Shown piece after piece: positions 22,521 through 34,491 of a DNA stretch of 64,000 nucleotides. The notes beneath the pieces are model-generated. The model ran no database searches. It was not told the DNA's origin and saw only the letters and a list, made by a program, of their open reading frames with translations. Source of the stretch: Coriolopsis trogii. Taxonomy: Eukaryota; Basidiomycota; Agaricomycetes; Polyporales; Polyporaceae. The DNA lies in assembly GCA_020543525.1 (NCBI GenBank), contig JAHYIO010000005.1:620001-684000 (forward strand). The letters are read 5' to 3'. How positions within the stretch are numbered: position 1 is the first letter of the stretch; the number at the start of each line of letters is the position of its first letter. The position numbers and the translations under genes were made by a program.

Positions 22521-25500
22521 TCATGCCTTCCGCGACACTCGGGCCAGCATCCTCTTCGCGGCGCTGTATTCTGCCTCCTCGTCGCTCGAGTCCTGCCAGA
22601 CGTCACGCGCGCTGTTCTCTTCGATCCGCGTGCCCCAGCTGCTCGGGACCATGCTCCCTCCGCCCGGGGACGACCAAGGCGCGTGTGCGCTACGTCCCTG
22701 TCCGTCATCTTCGTCCGTGTCCTCGACCGCAGGTGGGGTAGCAGAGAAGGTGGGGGGGAGGGACATCCGGACGCTCTTCCGCCGACGAGGAGGGTGGTCG
22801 CCCGATCCGCCCATCTGGACTGTGGAATCTGTAGAGTGTGAGAGCTCGCTGCCATCGGGGATGTGACCGTTAGGCGGTTGGGGAAGCGGTGCTTCGGACT
22901 TCGAGCCCGGAGCTGCGGCCGTGGGTGGTGGAGTTTCAGGCGACACAGGGGAGGCTAGAGGCGTGTCGAAATCCTCGTGGCCAGTCTCGTATGACGAGAT
23001 AGAGGCGTTGTCATTCTCTTGTCGATTCTGCTTCGAAGCTTCCGCGCTGAGCGCAGCCGCGACGACCGATGCAGACACGGGTTTGGGAGAAACGACTGGT
23101 GCGGCCTTGACCGTGCTCGACGACGGGCTACCATTCCGCTCCAGCTCAATGATAGGTCTTGCCGGGGACACGCTCGGTGAAGGCGTCCGGCTGGGATTGC
23201 GCAACGCCGATCGAAGGGGCAGCTTGACGGGATGACTCGGCAGCGGCTTAGACTGACTGAAAGAAGTGGCTCTCGCATCGCCGTTCAACGGAAGAGTCGG
23301 TGCCGACACGGACGCAGAGAGCAGAAGCGAGTTCCGGTAGTTATTCTCCTCTGGCTCTTTCCCCTTTGCGTTCCTCGGCCTCTCTCGCCGCACCGGAGAC
23401 CCTTCCCGCTCGGACTGCGGGCTCGTCATTACGACAGGGAGCTCACCTATGCTCTCGCTGTACGCGATGTTGATCGGACCGGGGGCTTTGGGCACGACGA
23501 GCAGACGGCTCGGATCCTGCTTGAGCGCAGCCTCCTTGTTCATCCGCGAGAGGCCCTCAACGATGCTCATCAGACTCGGCTCGCCGTTCGTTAACAGGGT
23601 CCGCGTGGGTGTACTCGCCGAAGTCGAGGATGACAACGTCCGCTTATGCGACGTTGGGGTTGATGGCCCCGCACTCGGCGAGGCTGGTACGTCGAGCGAC
23701 GCAGTACGCTTGCGCGAATGAGAGTTCTGCCGCCCCAAATTGGTTTGGGCGACAGCTTTCGTTCGAGGAGGGGCGCTGGCCGTACTAGTCACCGACTGCT
23801 TGGATATCGACGAGTTGCGGGAGAGAGATGGCCCGCCCTCAGCAACAAAGACAGCAGCGACCGCCGGGGATTTCTTCAACCGTCCTCCCGTAGGGCTGCC
23901 GGCCACATTCCCGTTCGGTACACGTACTGAGCCTCCAAACCCATCCACAGTGGTCCGCTTCGCTGGACTTCGTGACTTGCTCGACTTTGCACGAGCCTTG
24001 CTGATTGACTCAGTAATTGTGTCGCTGGCGTACCCCTTATCTGCGTCGGCAGCGATACGAACAGGTGACTGCGCCTGCACCGACCCGCGCTTCGTGAACC
24101 GTTTCTTCAGCCGTGCGTCTGTGTTCTCCCCTCCAGTGCGTCTCCAACCTGTGGAGTCAAGCTCAACAGGTTGACGAGGACTCGACGGGCCTGCATAAGA
24201 GTGCGCCACTTCGTCGTCTGAACTGTCGTCGCCTCGACGCGCTGCAGCAAGGTTCTTGTCGATCCGTGTCTGCCAGCGGCCAGCCGGCTTAACTGGCGAG
24301 ACGTTCGGCGAGTTTCCCGACTCTTTGCGTGAGTTCCCGACATGGAAGAGAGCGGCTAGGCCCCCAAGTACGGAGCCAGTGCGACCGCGCTTCTTCGAAG
24401 GCGAGTCCCCACGGAGTGAATATGACGCAGGGAGCTGGGCGTCACTAGGCGAAGACTTGGGACCGCGCACAGAGAACGAGACGTGGGCCGAGGCAGGAAG
24501 CGAAGGTACGGGCATGGCTTTGTTTTTCCCCTTGCTGAATCGTGGATTCTCGTGGACCTCCACAGGAGCCTCCTCTTCCTCTTCCGCGCTGCTGCCACCC
24601 TCTTCCTCAACAATGGTAGGGTTAGCTGTGCCATTCAAAACGACAAAATCCGATATCGAATGTGCGGGGGGTATCTGAAGGGTGTATGGCTTCGAAGGTG
24701 TTGGTACGTTTGACGGTGACGAAGCGCGCCATGTGGGCTCCACAACAGTACCCGGGGGCGATGACGAGTGTCCGATTTGCGACGCGGACTGCGAGGGCGC
24801 TATAGAGGACACGTCAGAGGGCGGTTTCTCATACCCAGGGAGAGGTTTCTGGTGAAAATCTGGATGCATCGAAGGGCTCCCTAAGATGTTAGATATCAGT
24901 AAACTGACGGTTGCGATACCTGCCAACCGAAGCAAATGTCGGCCATGGGATGACCTTAACGAGTCCATCGATGCAACCAAGACATAGACTGAAGGCGTGA
25001 CGGGGAAAGTGATATCGTGACTGCACGCAGAGACTCCTGGTGCATGTGGAGATAGGCTTGCAATAACCTTGCGCAGAGTTTGCCTATCGCACGTTGCGCG
25101 CCCTGACAAAACGGGGTAGCGTGCGGTAGGTGAACTAATCGCGTGGCTATTCCCTAGCTATTCCCGCTTGCGAAGAGGAGGGTTGTGTGCAAGTGAAAAG
25201 GGGACTATATGCGCGACGTACCGTGACCGTCCGGCATTGCCAACGTCTCAAGAGCCCGCATGCCCTCCTTGCCCATCTCGCCCCACGCCCATCCGCATTC
25301 AACCATCGACTTGCAACGCGCTTGCAGCCCTGACTTGATGGTGTGCGTACGGAATGCATTGAGCTCCTGCTCCTTTGCGGCGAGGTGCGCTTCGCATGCC
25401 TGGAGCTGCGCCTGAGCAGCCGACAGCTTGTGGCCGACTTGGACCTCCGGCTTCGTGATGTTCAGCGAAGATCCCGACGGGGAGCTACCAAGAACAGAGT

Positions 25501-26022
25501 CTCGTGTGGGCTTGTGCTGCTTGGATGCCTTGATGAGACGCGTCACGCTGAACAACATGAACATGCCCGAGTGAGAACGGACGTCCGACAAGAGGTGCCG
25601 AACACGCACAGAATTTCCCTGTCCCGCATAATGTTCGCCACTTCGTCCTCCATAGCCTTCAATGCCTTCAGCTGCTCCTGCCATTGGTCTACTGCCGCCG
25701 CATAGCTGCGAAGCGCGTCATCAGCGCCCGCCAAAGCCCCAGCGACCGCGATGATGACTTGGGATGTCGGAGGTGCGGATGCGGCGGCATATGCAGAGAA
25801 TGACGAGAGTGCAGCCTGGGAGTAGTCAAGAAGGATGGAAAGGTGCTTGGAATAATCCTTCTCGTGGCTCAGAAGGTTGGTGAGCAGCCGCGAGTCCGCC
25901 GGCCTGTGAACCATGCGACTTCCGAGTTTTCCGGTCGCTCGGGGCTGCAATACAGGTGATGTCGCCGTTGGAGTCGTAAATAGATAGTCCAAAGCTGGCG
26001 GGTGAGTGGTACGAAGTGGAAG
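22521..26022 (-). CDS. BAR-like coiled-coil protein with long disordered tail (Ivy1-like?)
   Basis: Assembled from at least three exons: one ending near 25618 with the helical segment LLSHEKDYSKHLSILLDYSQ through MEDEVANIMRDRE; one at about 25556-25218 (LVTRLIKASKQHK, QAQLQACEAHLAAKEQEL, ARCKSMVECGWAWGEMG); and a large last exon from 24892 (SPSMHPDFHQKPLPGYE) to the stop at 22521. The intron before the last exon is unusually long, about 330 bases. The N-terminal third is a long helical coiled-coil resembling fungal I-BAR/Ivy1-type membrane-binding proteins; I assign this from general pattern only. The remaining 700-plus residues are Ser/Pro/Arg-rich and probably disordered and phosphorylated. 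The first exon and start codon were not determined; 26022 marks the furthest exon edge seen. Confidence 0.6.
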
Positions 26023-26457
26023 CTAGTAGAAGTTCAAGAGGATGACGGTAAGTCGGAGTCGGCGGCAACTCGGCTGCCTAGTTCGTCTATGACGATGTCA
26101 GCGCTAGACCTACCAAATCGAGAAGGCGGGCGCCCTCAGCGCTTGGCTCAGGACAAGAAGGTCGGAGTCCGACACTGAAGTGAGTACTTTCCTGCATACG
26201 AGAAGCCGTCTCTGTTACGATGACCGTGGATTTGGTAGTAGGTGGATAGGTAGGTGCAACCTTGTGCGAGTTGTATCGTCCTACAACTTCTTTTCGCCAC
26301 ACTATGCCACTGCCAGGGGCAGCCTGCACTTGTGGGCCAAACTAATTTGGAACTTTGTTTCAACGTCAAGTTGAATTGGCAAAATTTCTAGTACAGTTCC
26401 ACTTGTAAACGGGTCTCTGTATATCACAAAGTCCTGCGCTTTCACTCGCACTCGAAC

Positions 26458-27151
26458 TTAGCCGCGGCGGGCAGTGCCGGTGACAGTGACGGTCGATGTA
26501 GTGGTGGAGGGAACGACCCGAGTGCTCGTCACAGTAGTGACCGTGTTCGCAGTTGCGGTATTCGTGCGAGTCACCGTTGATATGGGAGTAGAAGTGACCC
26601 GGACAGTACTCGTCGTGATTCCAGTGCTTGTAGTAGTAGTCGTCTTTGTGACGGACGCAATGGAGGTGACAGTTGTGGTGAATGGTACAACTGAGGTTGA
26701 GGTGACGGTGAACGTGCTGGGCGTCGGCGAGCCGCCCGAGGTCGATGAAGAGCTGGGTGAGCCGGAGGAGGTTGCAGTACTGCTAGCAGCGGAGTCGCTC
26801 GTCGAACCGGTCGACGGGTCGGAATCAGGTGTCGAGTTGCCATTGGTTTCGTCAGGATTAGAAGATGAGTCCCCATCAGAAGAGGATGGATCGGTAGACG
26901 AATCTCCATCGTCTGCGTCTTCACGACGGTCATGCGCGACTTGAGTAGGAGTGGGCACAGAGGTGGTGGGGAAGGAATCAGGAGTCACAGTATGCGTGCT
27001 GATGATTTGGCACTGCTGAGGAATTGCTAGAATACCCGTGTGAGTCAAGCTATAATCAAACATTGTCATGTTTTAACTAACCACTGGCACCAGCACTAGC
27101 GATCAAGGTCAAGCTGGCGGCAATAACTGCGGCGAACTTCAAGGCGACCAT
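26458..27151 (-). CDS. alpha1: secreted Thr/Ser-rich protein
   Basis: Exons 27151..27082 and 27026..26458, phase 1, 212 aa. Signal peptide MVALKFAAVIAASLTLIAS, then an acidic Asp/Ser segment, then a Thr/Val/Ser-rich C-terminal half of short repeats (VTSIASVTKT, STVRVTSTP, TRTNTATANT) ending GTARRG. The composition suggests a heavily O-glycosylated wall or extracellular protein. No GPI-anchor-type hydrophobic tail is present. It is the paralogue of alpha2 (51035-51968): signal peptide, C-terminal repeats and terminal RRG are shared. It is transcribed divergently from beta1. Confidence 0.75.
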
Positions 27152-27898
27152 GTTGTGTATGTGTGCGAGGAGATTACGCGTTGAGTGGTGCAAAGACGTT
27201 GAGAGAGTAGATGTCGAGTGATAGACCACCCGGGAAAGGTTGGGGTCTTATATACCTTCTGGTCTCGTCACGACAGTTGGACTTGGCGAAGTTTTCCCGT
27301 TCATCGACCCGCCGCGCGGGACAGGCAAGCTTCAGCCCCGAGTGCGGAATTGATCCACATTAGCCAGGGGTCTCTTCATGGCTGCGTCTCGACTTGAGAC
27401 ACTGCCGATAATCATGGAGGAATCCCGACTCTTCAGCGTTGTCTAAAGTTCGGTGTGGATGAGGATGAGATCAAGAGGCGCTCAGACATAGAGTGACGGA
27501 ACGGACGGGCCGCGTCCCAATTCGGTAAGCAGTTTTGAACGCCGTCTGCGGCTATCGCAATCCCAACCACTTTGACCACGGACAACCACTGAGCTGATCG
27601 AAATTCTTTCATTCCGTCTGAATCATAGCAGCTCATGCTAGTTGCGTTGCATAACACGTGGCGGAAACACGATGAGCAACGGTGAACGCTAGTGCGGAAG
27701 TTGCATCCAATGCCCTCGGAATGTCGGAAACTCGAACTCGGACATCGCGAGAGGTATTGCTCTGTGTGCCACAACCTGAATAACGCAAGACATGCTGCTA
27801 CATGTATTTAAACTCAAGGTAATTGTTGTCTCGTTAGCACCCAAGTCTTCACCCGCTTTCTACTCTTAGGCAACTCAGTCACACATCTCACCCACAAC
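27152..27898. promoter_or_regulatory. Shared upstream region of divergent alpha1/beta1 genes
   Basis: 747 bases between two divergent start codons. Reading towards alpha1 the sequence CCAGAAGGTATATAAGACCC lies near 27262-27243, about 100 bases before the start codon. The same box (CCAGAAACGTATATAAGATC) precedes alpha2, so it is a likely TATA-type core promoter. No other conserved block was identified by eye. Confidence 0.55.
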
Positions 27899-28657
27899 AT
27901 GCACGCTCAATTCTCCACCCTTGCCGGTCTCGTTCTCTTCATTTGCGCTGGCGCACAAGCTCAGAGTATGTGTCTAATTGTATTTTAACATGTAACAAAG
28001 AGACTAATACTTTCATCCTCAGGCTTTTCGAGTTCAGCATTCAGCGACTACCCGTCCAAACCTGCTGGCAGTGCGGCCGGTGGAGCTAGTGTCCCCGCTG
28101 TCTCGCCACCGGCCTTCAGCGACATCGACTCCGCGACGTCCACAGTCCCAGTGACCTACGCACCTACTCAACTCATCACCGAAACGTACCTTGTTCCTGC
28201 GGCACCCACCGCCGCGGCGCCGACCAAGCGTTCCAGCGGACACTACTTCCAAGAGGTGGCCCGCCGCCAAGCATCGAAGTCCAGGGCCGTTGCATCCAGC
28301 TCCAGCAATTCCGCCGCCAGCTCCAGCAGCTCTGCCCTTCTTCCTACCACCACAGTCACTGCCACAGTCACCTCCACCCAAACGAGCACCACGACGAGCA
28401 CCACGACGCTCACCCGCACCTCTACCGCGAGCACAATGAGCACGGCTCTCACGACGAGCACAATCACCGGCAGTCCTGCTTTCCGTACCACGACCGTCAC
28501 CACCACTATCTCCAAGACGTCGACGTCGACCGCGACCGCGACTAGCACCTCTCCCGTCACCGCTACCGCTACCTCCACTGTCTTCGCGTCCTCGACGGGC
28601 GCGGCCACCTCTCCTTCCGGTGCTAGTACCACCCAAAGCTCTGCTGTCGCCGTATAA
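27899..28657 (+). CDS. beta1: secreted protein with dibasic-flanked conserved peptide
   Basis: Exons 27899..27965 and 28023..28657 (phase 1) give 233 aa. Signal peptide MHAQFSTLAGLVLFICAGAQA. Residues 91-104 read KR-SSGHYFQEVA-RR: a ten-residue block between two dibasic, Kex2-like sites. beta2 has the same arrangement (KR-SVSGNYFQEVA-RR) although the surrounding sequence differs. The C-terminal half is Thr/Ser-rich repeats (TTTVTATVTST, TSTTTLTRTST). Such composition indicates an extracellular glycoprotein. Function unknown; a precursor of a processed peptide is one possibility. Confidence 0.72.
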
Positions 28658-29398
28658 CATTACCTTCGGAACGATTGTGGTGCATAGACTGTAGCCACCC
28701 ATGCGGGCGCCATCTGTACGATATGACTGCTACACCAACGATGCCTATTACTCTTCATCTGTTCGTAACTGAGTGATGTCCGAAGATTCGGACAAAGTCC
28801 TCTGGACTCATTGTCATGATCATGCGAGTTGAAAATGAATCCGAAGCCGAATACGTTTTATCATTATGATGGTTCTACGGAACAGGTGACGCCTCAGCGC
28901 GAAGACTTTCGTCAGCAGTATGCACAACAAACATGACAATAGCCGCGAACCGCTCGAGCGCATCAAGTGTGGAAGGTGGTGGGGGTGTCGCGTAACGTAT
29001 CGTATGGGCGTAACAGGTAGGCAAGGGTGGGAGGATAGGAGGGGTCGTTTCATGAGTGATTTTACATTCAGTAGTTAAACGGAGAGGTAGGTGGGGGTTG
29101 TAGGTGATCGGATGGTGCTCGGAGGGTGACGCCCTGGTGGAGGGCGACTATGTAACACTAAACAACAGGCGGAAGACGCTGCTCTCTAGACGAAGGAAAT
29201 AGGCAAGAATAGATGTAAGTATAAACAAAGCAGAGCAGATACAGCAAACAAGATCAAAGCGCGATGACCGACGACTTGCGTAAGCCAATGTCATCAACCA
29301 ACGAGTACAGTCCCGGAATCCGTCCATGAAGCTGTCAAGAGCGTCGTCCGACACTGCGTGACGGCGCGGAACGCATCAAGACTAGGTCGACAACCCAC
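28658..29398. other. Intergenic between converging genes
   Basis: 3' flanks of beta1 and of the membrane-protein gene to its right. No coding or RNA signal is seen. Confidence 0.4.
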
Positions 29399-32300
29399 CT
29401 ACATGGGCTGCCCGTCATAACCGTGCGTGTAGTGCTCCATCGTCCCCCACGTCCTCTGCGTCCGTCCCGAGCTGCTCGTCGTATCCTCCCTCACCGTCGG
29501 GGCGGTGATGAACGACTGAGGAGCCGTACTCAGATCAGGCATGCTCTCCTGAGCAGGCACAGCCAACGTCGCCTGCCCGCGCCCCGCGATCGGCACGCCT
29601 CCATGCTCAGTCTGGATGGTCATCTCAGACCGATGCTCTGACGGCGCCAACTCGGAGACCGACGACCGCGCCGAGTGCAACTCCTGCTCCGAACTGTGTG
29701 TCGTCTCGCCAGCAGCGGCTTGCTCCGCTCGGACCGGGGAATGCGCCTGAGACTGCAACTCCGATTCAGCGATGTCCGACATCTCGTGCATGCCCTCTTC
29801 AGCGCGCCATTGCTCGCGCAACGGGTGGCCAAACGTGTGGTTCTCCGGGCTGCTCAACACAGCCTCGGACGACGTCGACGCATACGGCGAGTCCGCAAGG
29901 CGCACGAGCGAGTTGGTCCGCGAGCGCACCAGATCGATCGACGAGCGCGAAGCGTGCCCGATAGACTGAATAAACGACTGTGCGCGCGAACGAGCGACCT
30001 CCGAGAGCGACGTCCCCGAGTTGGTGCGCGAACGAGAGCGCGAGTCTGAATGTGACGCCGATCCGCCGGAATGCGACCTTGAGCCGTTCGAGCGCCGGCC
30101 GGTCGCACGGTGCCGGATGTTCGCGAGGGAGGCACGCGGCGAGGGGGCAGCAGAGAGCAGACCGACGCTATCCTGACGCTCGGCTTCCTCGATGGAACCT
30201 TCTGCCTCGGGGACTTCGACCAGGGAATCGTCTAGAGCGTGGTCGTCCTCATACTCCGTTTCGGACTCGAACGAGCCAATCGGAATGGGCCCGAAGTTCA
30301 TCGACGGGTCGGTGACCATGCTTTCCGTGCGTGTCCGCTCGCGTGTCCTGCTGCCTGGGAAGACGACAGGTGAAGGCGAGGATGGAGAGGAGTGCACAAC
30401 GGCTGGTACTGTCCCCGCTCTCGCTCTTCTCTGTACCTGTTGGGCCTGAGGATGCCGTGGAGGCATGGGAATGCTCCCACTGAAGCTAGAATGCATCGGG
30501 CTAGGGTTCGAGCTCGAGTTCGATCGAGGTGAGTGCGAGTCCGTGGATTCCACGTTCCCTGTTGACTGAGTCGAGCGTGAGTGCCGCGTCGAGCGTGACT
30601 GCGTCGACCGCGTTTGCGTCGAATAGGGCGTCGAATGCGTATGAGGGCTGATGTGCGATGCGGATGAGCTCCCGCGAGGTCGCCGGAACTGGAAGGGATA
30701 ACGAGACACAACAGGGCGACCCAAGCTGGACATCGACCCCGAGGTGCGTCTCTCCGATGACGGAACTTCACTCTCCTCGCCTTCCTCCACCTCCTCTGCC
30801 TCTTCCTCCTCTTCCTCCTCTTCACCGGTGTGCTGAGCTCCCTCGGCTTCGATGGGCACCTCCTTCTCGCCAATGGCTGGAGACGGCGGGAAGGGCACGA
30901 CGTCCTCGGAAGAGACTTGGGCGCCATAGCCGGTGAACGGGTACGGCAGCTTCATCAACGGACCTGACGGATCCGCTCCCTGTTTCTCCCGTTGCTGCAC
31001 TGCTGGGATCGGGGGTGCAATGTTTGAGAGCTCAGGAGCAGACTTCGCCTTAGCAGCGTCCAGTTCAGGCGTCTGCCTTGGGCTTTCGAACAAGTCCTCC
31101 GAAAGCACGGGGCGTCGAGCATGCTGCTGCCCTCCGGAAGGTAGACCCACAGCTGCGAAGATGCGTTCCATGCCGTCATACTGTACCGACTCCTGCTGCT
31201 CGTGTCCTTTGGCCTCCTTCCCAACTGGTATCTCTGCGCGCGGCGGTTTGTTCGTGACACAGAAGTCGTATGCGTCTTTGATGCGTAAGATCGTGCACTC
31301 TTTCCAAGACCAGGGGAGAGTGTCAAAATCAGATACGTTGTCGTTGAGCGCCGCTGCCGCCTTCTCCGCGTCCTCTTCCTCCCAGCGGTATCGTGGTCCA
31401 CAGAAACCTGCGCAGCCCTGTCCGCTGAAGATCCAGAGTCCGAGCCTTTGGAGACGGAATCAGCCAGAACGTGATGGATGATCTATCAAGTAGTCACATA
31501 CCAGCTGATCAAGAGAACCAATATGCGCCACGCCGTCCAAGCAGCGTTAGCAATGAGCACCCCTCGGGCATAGTCCGTCAACGTTCCATCAGACGTGCGG
31601 AAGAACGTCCCGTCTCTACCGCTGATGCCAGCATCCGCAAGCGCAACAGCGCCGGGGACAGGAGAGGAGAATGCGAAGAGCAAAGCCAAGCACAAGCCCG
31701 CACGGGGCATCAAGAGCGCAACCGTTGGGAGGTTCTGGGAGTAGAAGTAGAAGGTTTCGGCGAGGCCATCTTGGAGACTGCCACGCTCGCCGGAAAAGGC
31801 GGAGCACCGGATATAGTACATGAAACAGAAGTTCATGTAAGATGACATCGCGGCGAAGTTGAAGGCCGCGGAGGAGAAGTAGATTGGAAGTATCAGGGGT
31901 CGTTCTATGAAAGCGCAGCGGTTTCAGGGATGTGCCAAACAAGCTCCAGAACCAGGCACTTACTAACTCGCCACCGACGCACGAAAGAGTACACAAGTTC
32001 GTACACAACGAACACCACCGCGATCCATGCGAACCAGCATGCAATGTAAGCGGCGGCGCCAAGAGCCCAGTTGCGACCAGAACCAGGTACACCAGGTGCC
32101 TCAGGATTGGGATGTTTCGCAACCCTACGAGGTCATAAATGGAGGAACGGCGTGTAAAATGGCAAAGTACTCACAAGAGCAAAATGAAGACAGCGTTGAA
32201 GTCGAAAAAGGTTTGAAGAGGGATGTGTGCGAAGACGAAGATAGGGAATAGATAGTACCACAGGTGCATCTTCCATGACGGATGGCGCAAGAGCTCCAGA

Positions 32301-32830
32301 TTGAGACCAGGGCTCTTGAAACGCGGACGAGGGAGCTGTCCTTCGCCTCCACCCGACGTGGAGAACAAGGTCGGTGTCAAAGCGGCGCTCGTCGCGCGTG
32401 ACCATGCACGCGCATGGCCTGGTCCAGAGAACGCGCGCGACTGGTCCGTGGGCTCTCGACGCGTGCTCTTCTCTGCTTGACTTTGAAGACTGACGATGCG
32501 CACCGATCGTGGGGTCGGCTTGCGTCCAACCATGAAGGGTTCATGGCTCGGGCCTGCCTCGTTGAACATGCCAGCAACCGAGGAATGAATGGTGGAACGA
32601 GGAGCAGGACCGGGGGGACGCTTGGGGAGCCACGAGGGATAGCCCTCTGAACTGGAGGAGATGCCGTGAGGGGACTGGGGAGACGACGACTGGCCTTCGG
32701 ATACGGGCGTTGGTCCGTGCGCAGGGAGACTCCTCGACTGGTCAGTGGTATTACCCGACGAGCTTGGGCGCGAAGCGGAGTTTGGCGACGGCGACTCCGG
32801 GATAGACGAGTCGGACTGTTGTCGTGACAT
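29399..32830 (-). CDS. Multi-pass membrane protein with long disordered C-terminal tail
   Basis: Exon 1 32830..32175 (MSRQQSDSSIPESPSPNSAS, Ser/Pro-rich, then the helix region WYYLFPIFVFAHIPLQTFF). Exon 2 32124..31964 (WALGAAAYIACWFAWIAVVF helix). Exon 3 starts at 31904 (RPLILPIYFSSAAFNFAAMS; helices around QNLPTVALLMPRAGLCLALL and AWTAWRILVLLIS). The last exon runs from about 31440 (LGLWIFSGQGCAGFCGPRYRW) to the stop at 29399. Phases agree across all introns. About five or six helices are followed by roughly 650 residues of acidic and Ser/Arg-rich low-complexity sequence. It resembles uncharacterised basidiomycete membrane proteins; no catalytic motif is seen. Confidence 0.68.
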
Positions 32831-34491
32831 GGGCGTTGATTATGTTGGAGGCGAGCATTCAAGGTCAGTACGTAGATTAGCCAGACGAGAGGAGAGTCCG
32901 TAGAGATGAGATTAGATGCGGTTTCGCAAGCCAGGGGAGGAGGATGGCAGCGTGCGGGGTACGAGCTGAACACGGGCTCCTGGGTGCTACTGCTGCTGAG
33001 GGCCGTGAACGCGAGGGCCTCGTGTTATGACGACGCAGGCAGCCTCGTGTTGAGCAAGCAGTGGGAGAGGACGCGCGAGGGAAATCGAAGGGGGCAGGCG
33101 CGTACTTGCAACATCAACGACTTACCGAATATGGTTCGTGTCCGGTAGCCGGCGGACGCGACCGGGATATGCTTCCGTCCTCCCCACCGGGCCCGGTGAT
33201 CGAATTGATGCAACAATGCCTCCGCTCCGTCTTGGGCGCTTCGGGGCTCGACGCGTATGTCGAGGCGTTGGGAGAGTTTGAGTCCAAACGAGTGTGAGCT
33301 TCTCTCTTCCAGCTTCAGAACAAGGAGTGACAGTCAGACCGCCAGCAAGCAGGTCAGGGTGATGGTGGTAAATAGTCAAGGTGAGTGGCAGGCCATCTTC
33401 CCCGCTCTAGCCCACCTCCGCTCGTTGCCATGTCGATAACGCTTGTTTTCGCACAATGCAAGATCATTGTATGCTGTTGTGGGCAGCAAGATTCGCGCTT
33501 TCGCGATATGTGGATGTGCCTGTCGATACGCGCAGGCCCTGAGAGAGCGGTGCAGGCATAAACGTGATGACATACATGGATACATAATCCTCCAGACTCC
33601 AGTCCACACCATCAGTCGCCGGTAGCGATCGACGATGTCGACCGTGTCGAATCGGGGCAAACAACCCACAGCTCAACCTGTGAATCTCGCAAAGCTCACT
33701 TCACGGAGTCTTTGCTCGACAGTGCGCGCACGAACAACAACTGTAGGTCTGACTAGACCGGAACTTAGAAGTACGCACCGAACATGCTTGCTCATAGTGT
33801 CCTTCCCATCCGGTTGGGAGAATGAGAGGGGATGAACGCTGCAGAACTGCTGTACATCCCTCTCTCTTCTCGCAGGTTGGGTATAGGGTGTAGCACGTGC
33901 GGACCAAAGTGCGCAGCGAACTTTAGTCTATTACCACCGCATATAGCACGATTGCAATCTACTCACCTATCCTAGGTGTCGCTATATGCGCTCGCATCGA
34001 TTCGCGTCAATAGGAATGTATTGTGAATGCGCATCCAGTCCAGTCTTGTTGCTGACTCACAGAGCGTAGGTTCGAGCATCGGCGGAGGAGCGGATGACAA
34101 GTTTCCGAGAGATGTCTGGTACCGCGCGCTCGACGATGACCATGACATTCCGCGAGGTGGTGTTCAAGGACAAGATGTAATGTTGCCAAGTACGACACGT
34201 CTCGAGAGGGTGCGTGCTCAGTCTGCTCGACGCCGCCTCTCGAACACGCTGCCCCCTGTCTTCACGTTTAGGAGCACCTACCAGATTCGGCAGGTGACAT
34301 GCCATTTTGGGACCATGTCTGTCATATACCCTCGTAGCGTTGCTGGTTGAGGGCGACTATAGACATCGTGTGGATACATATTATGCTTGTCACTTGCCAG
34401 TGTTAGGCTACTGCTCCGTTCCAATGCAGACAAAACCAGCGGACGCATGGCCCGGTGCTCGACATTTGGCTAGTGAAGCCATATGACATCT
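32831..34491. other. Intergenic stretch, no supported gene
   Basis: One short plus-strand frame (33171-33297: MLPSSPPGPVIELMQQCLRS, ending FESKRV) looks protein-like, but no splice-linked continuation was found. The rest shows only random frames. Confidence 0.35.

Noticed and set aside
26474..26944. Val-rich 156-codon frame on the plus strand, with similar frames opposite beta1, beta2 and alpha2
   Set aside because: Complement of Thr/Ser-rich repeats, which always gives Val-rich antisense frames. The sense strand has signal peptide, intron and paralogues.
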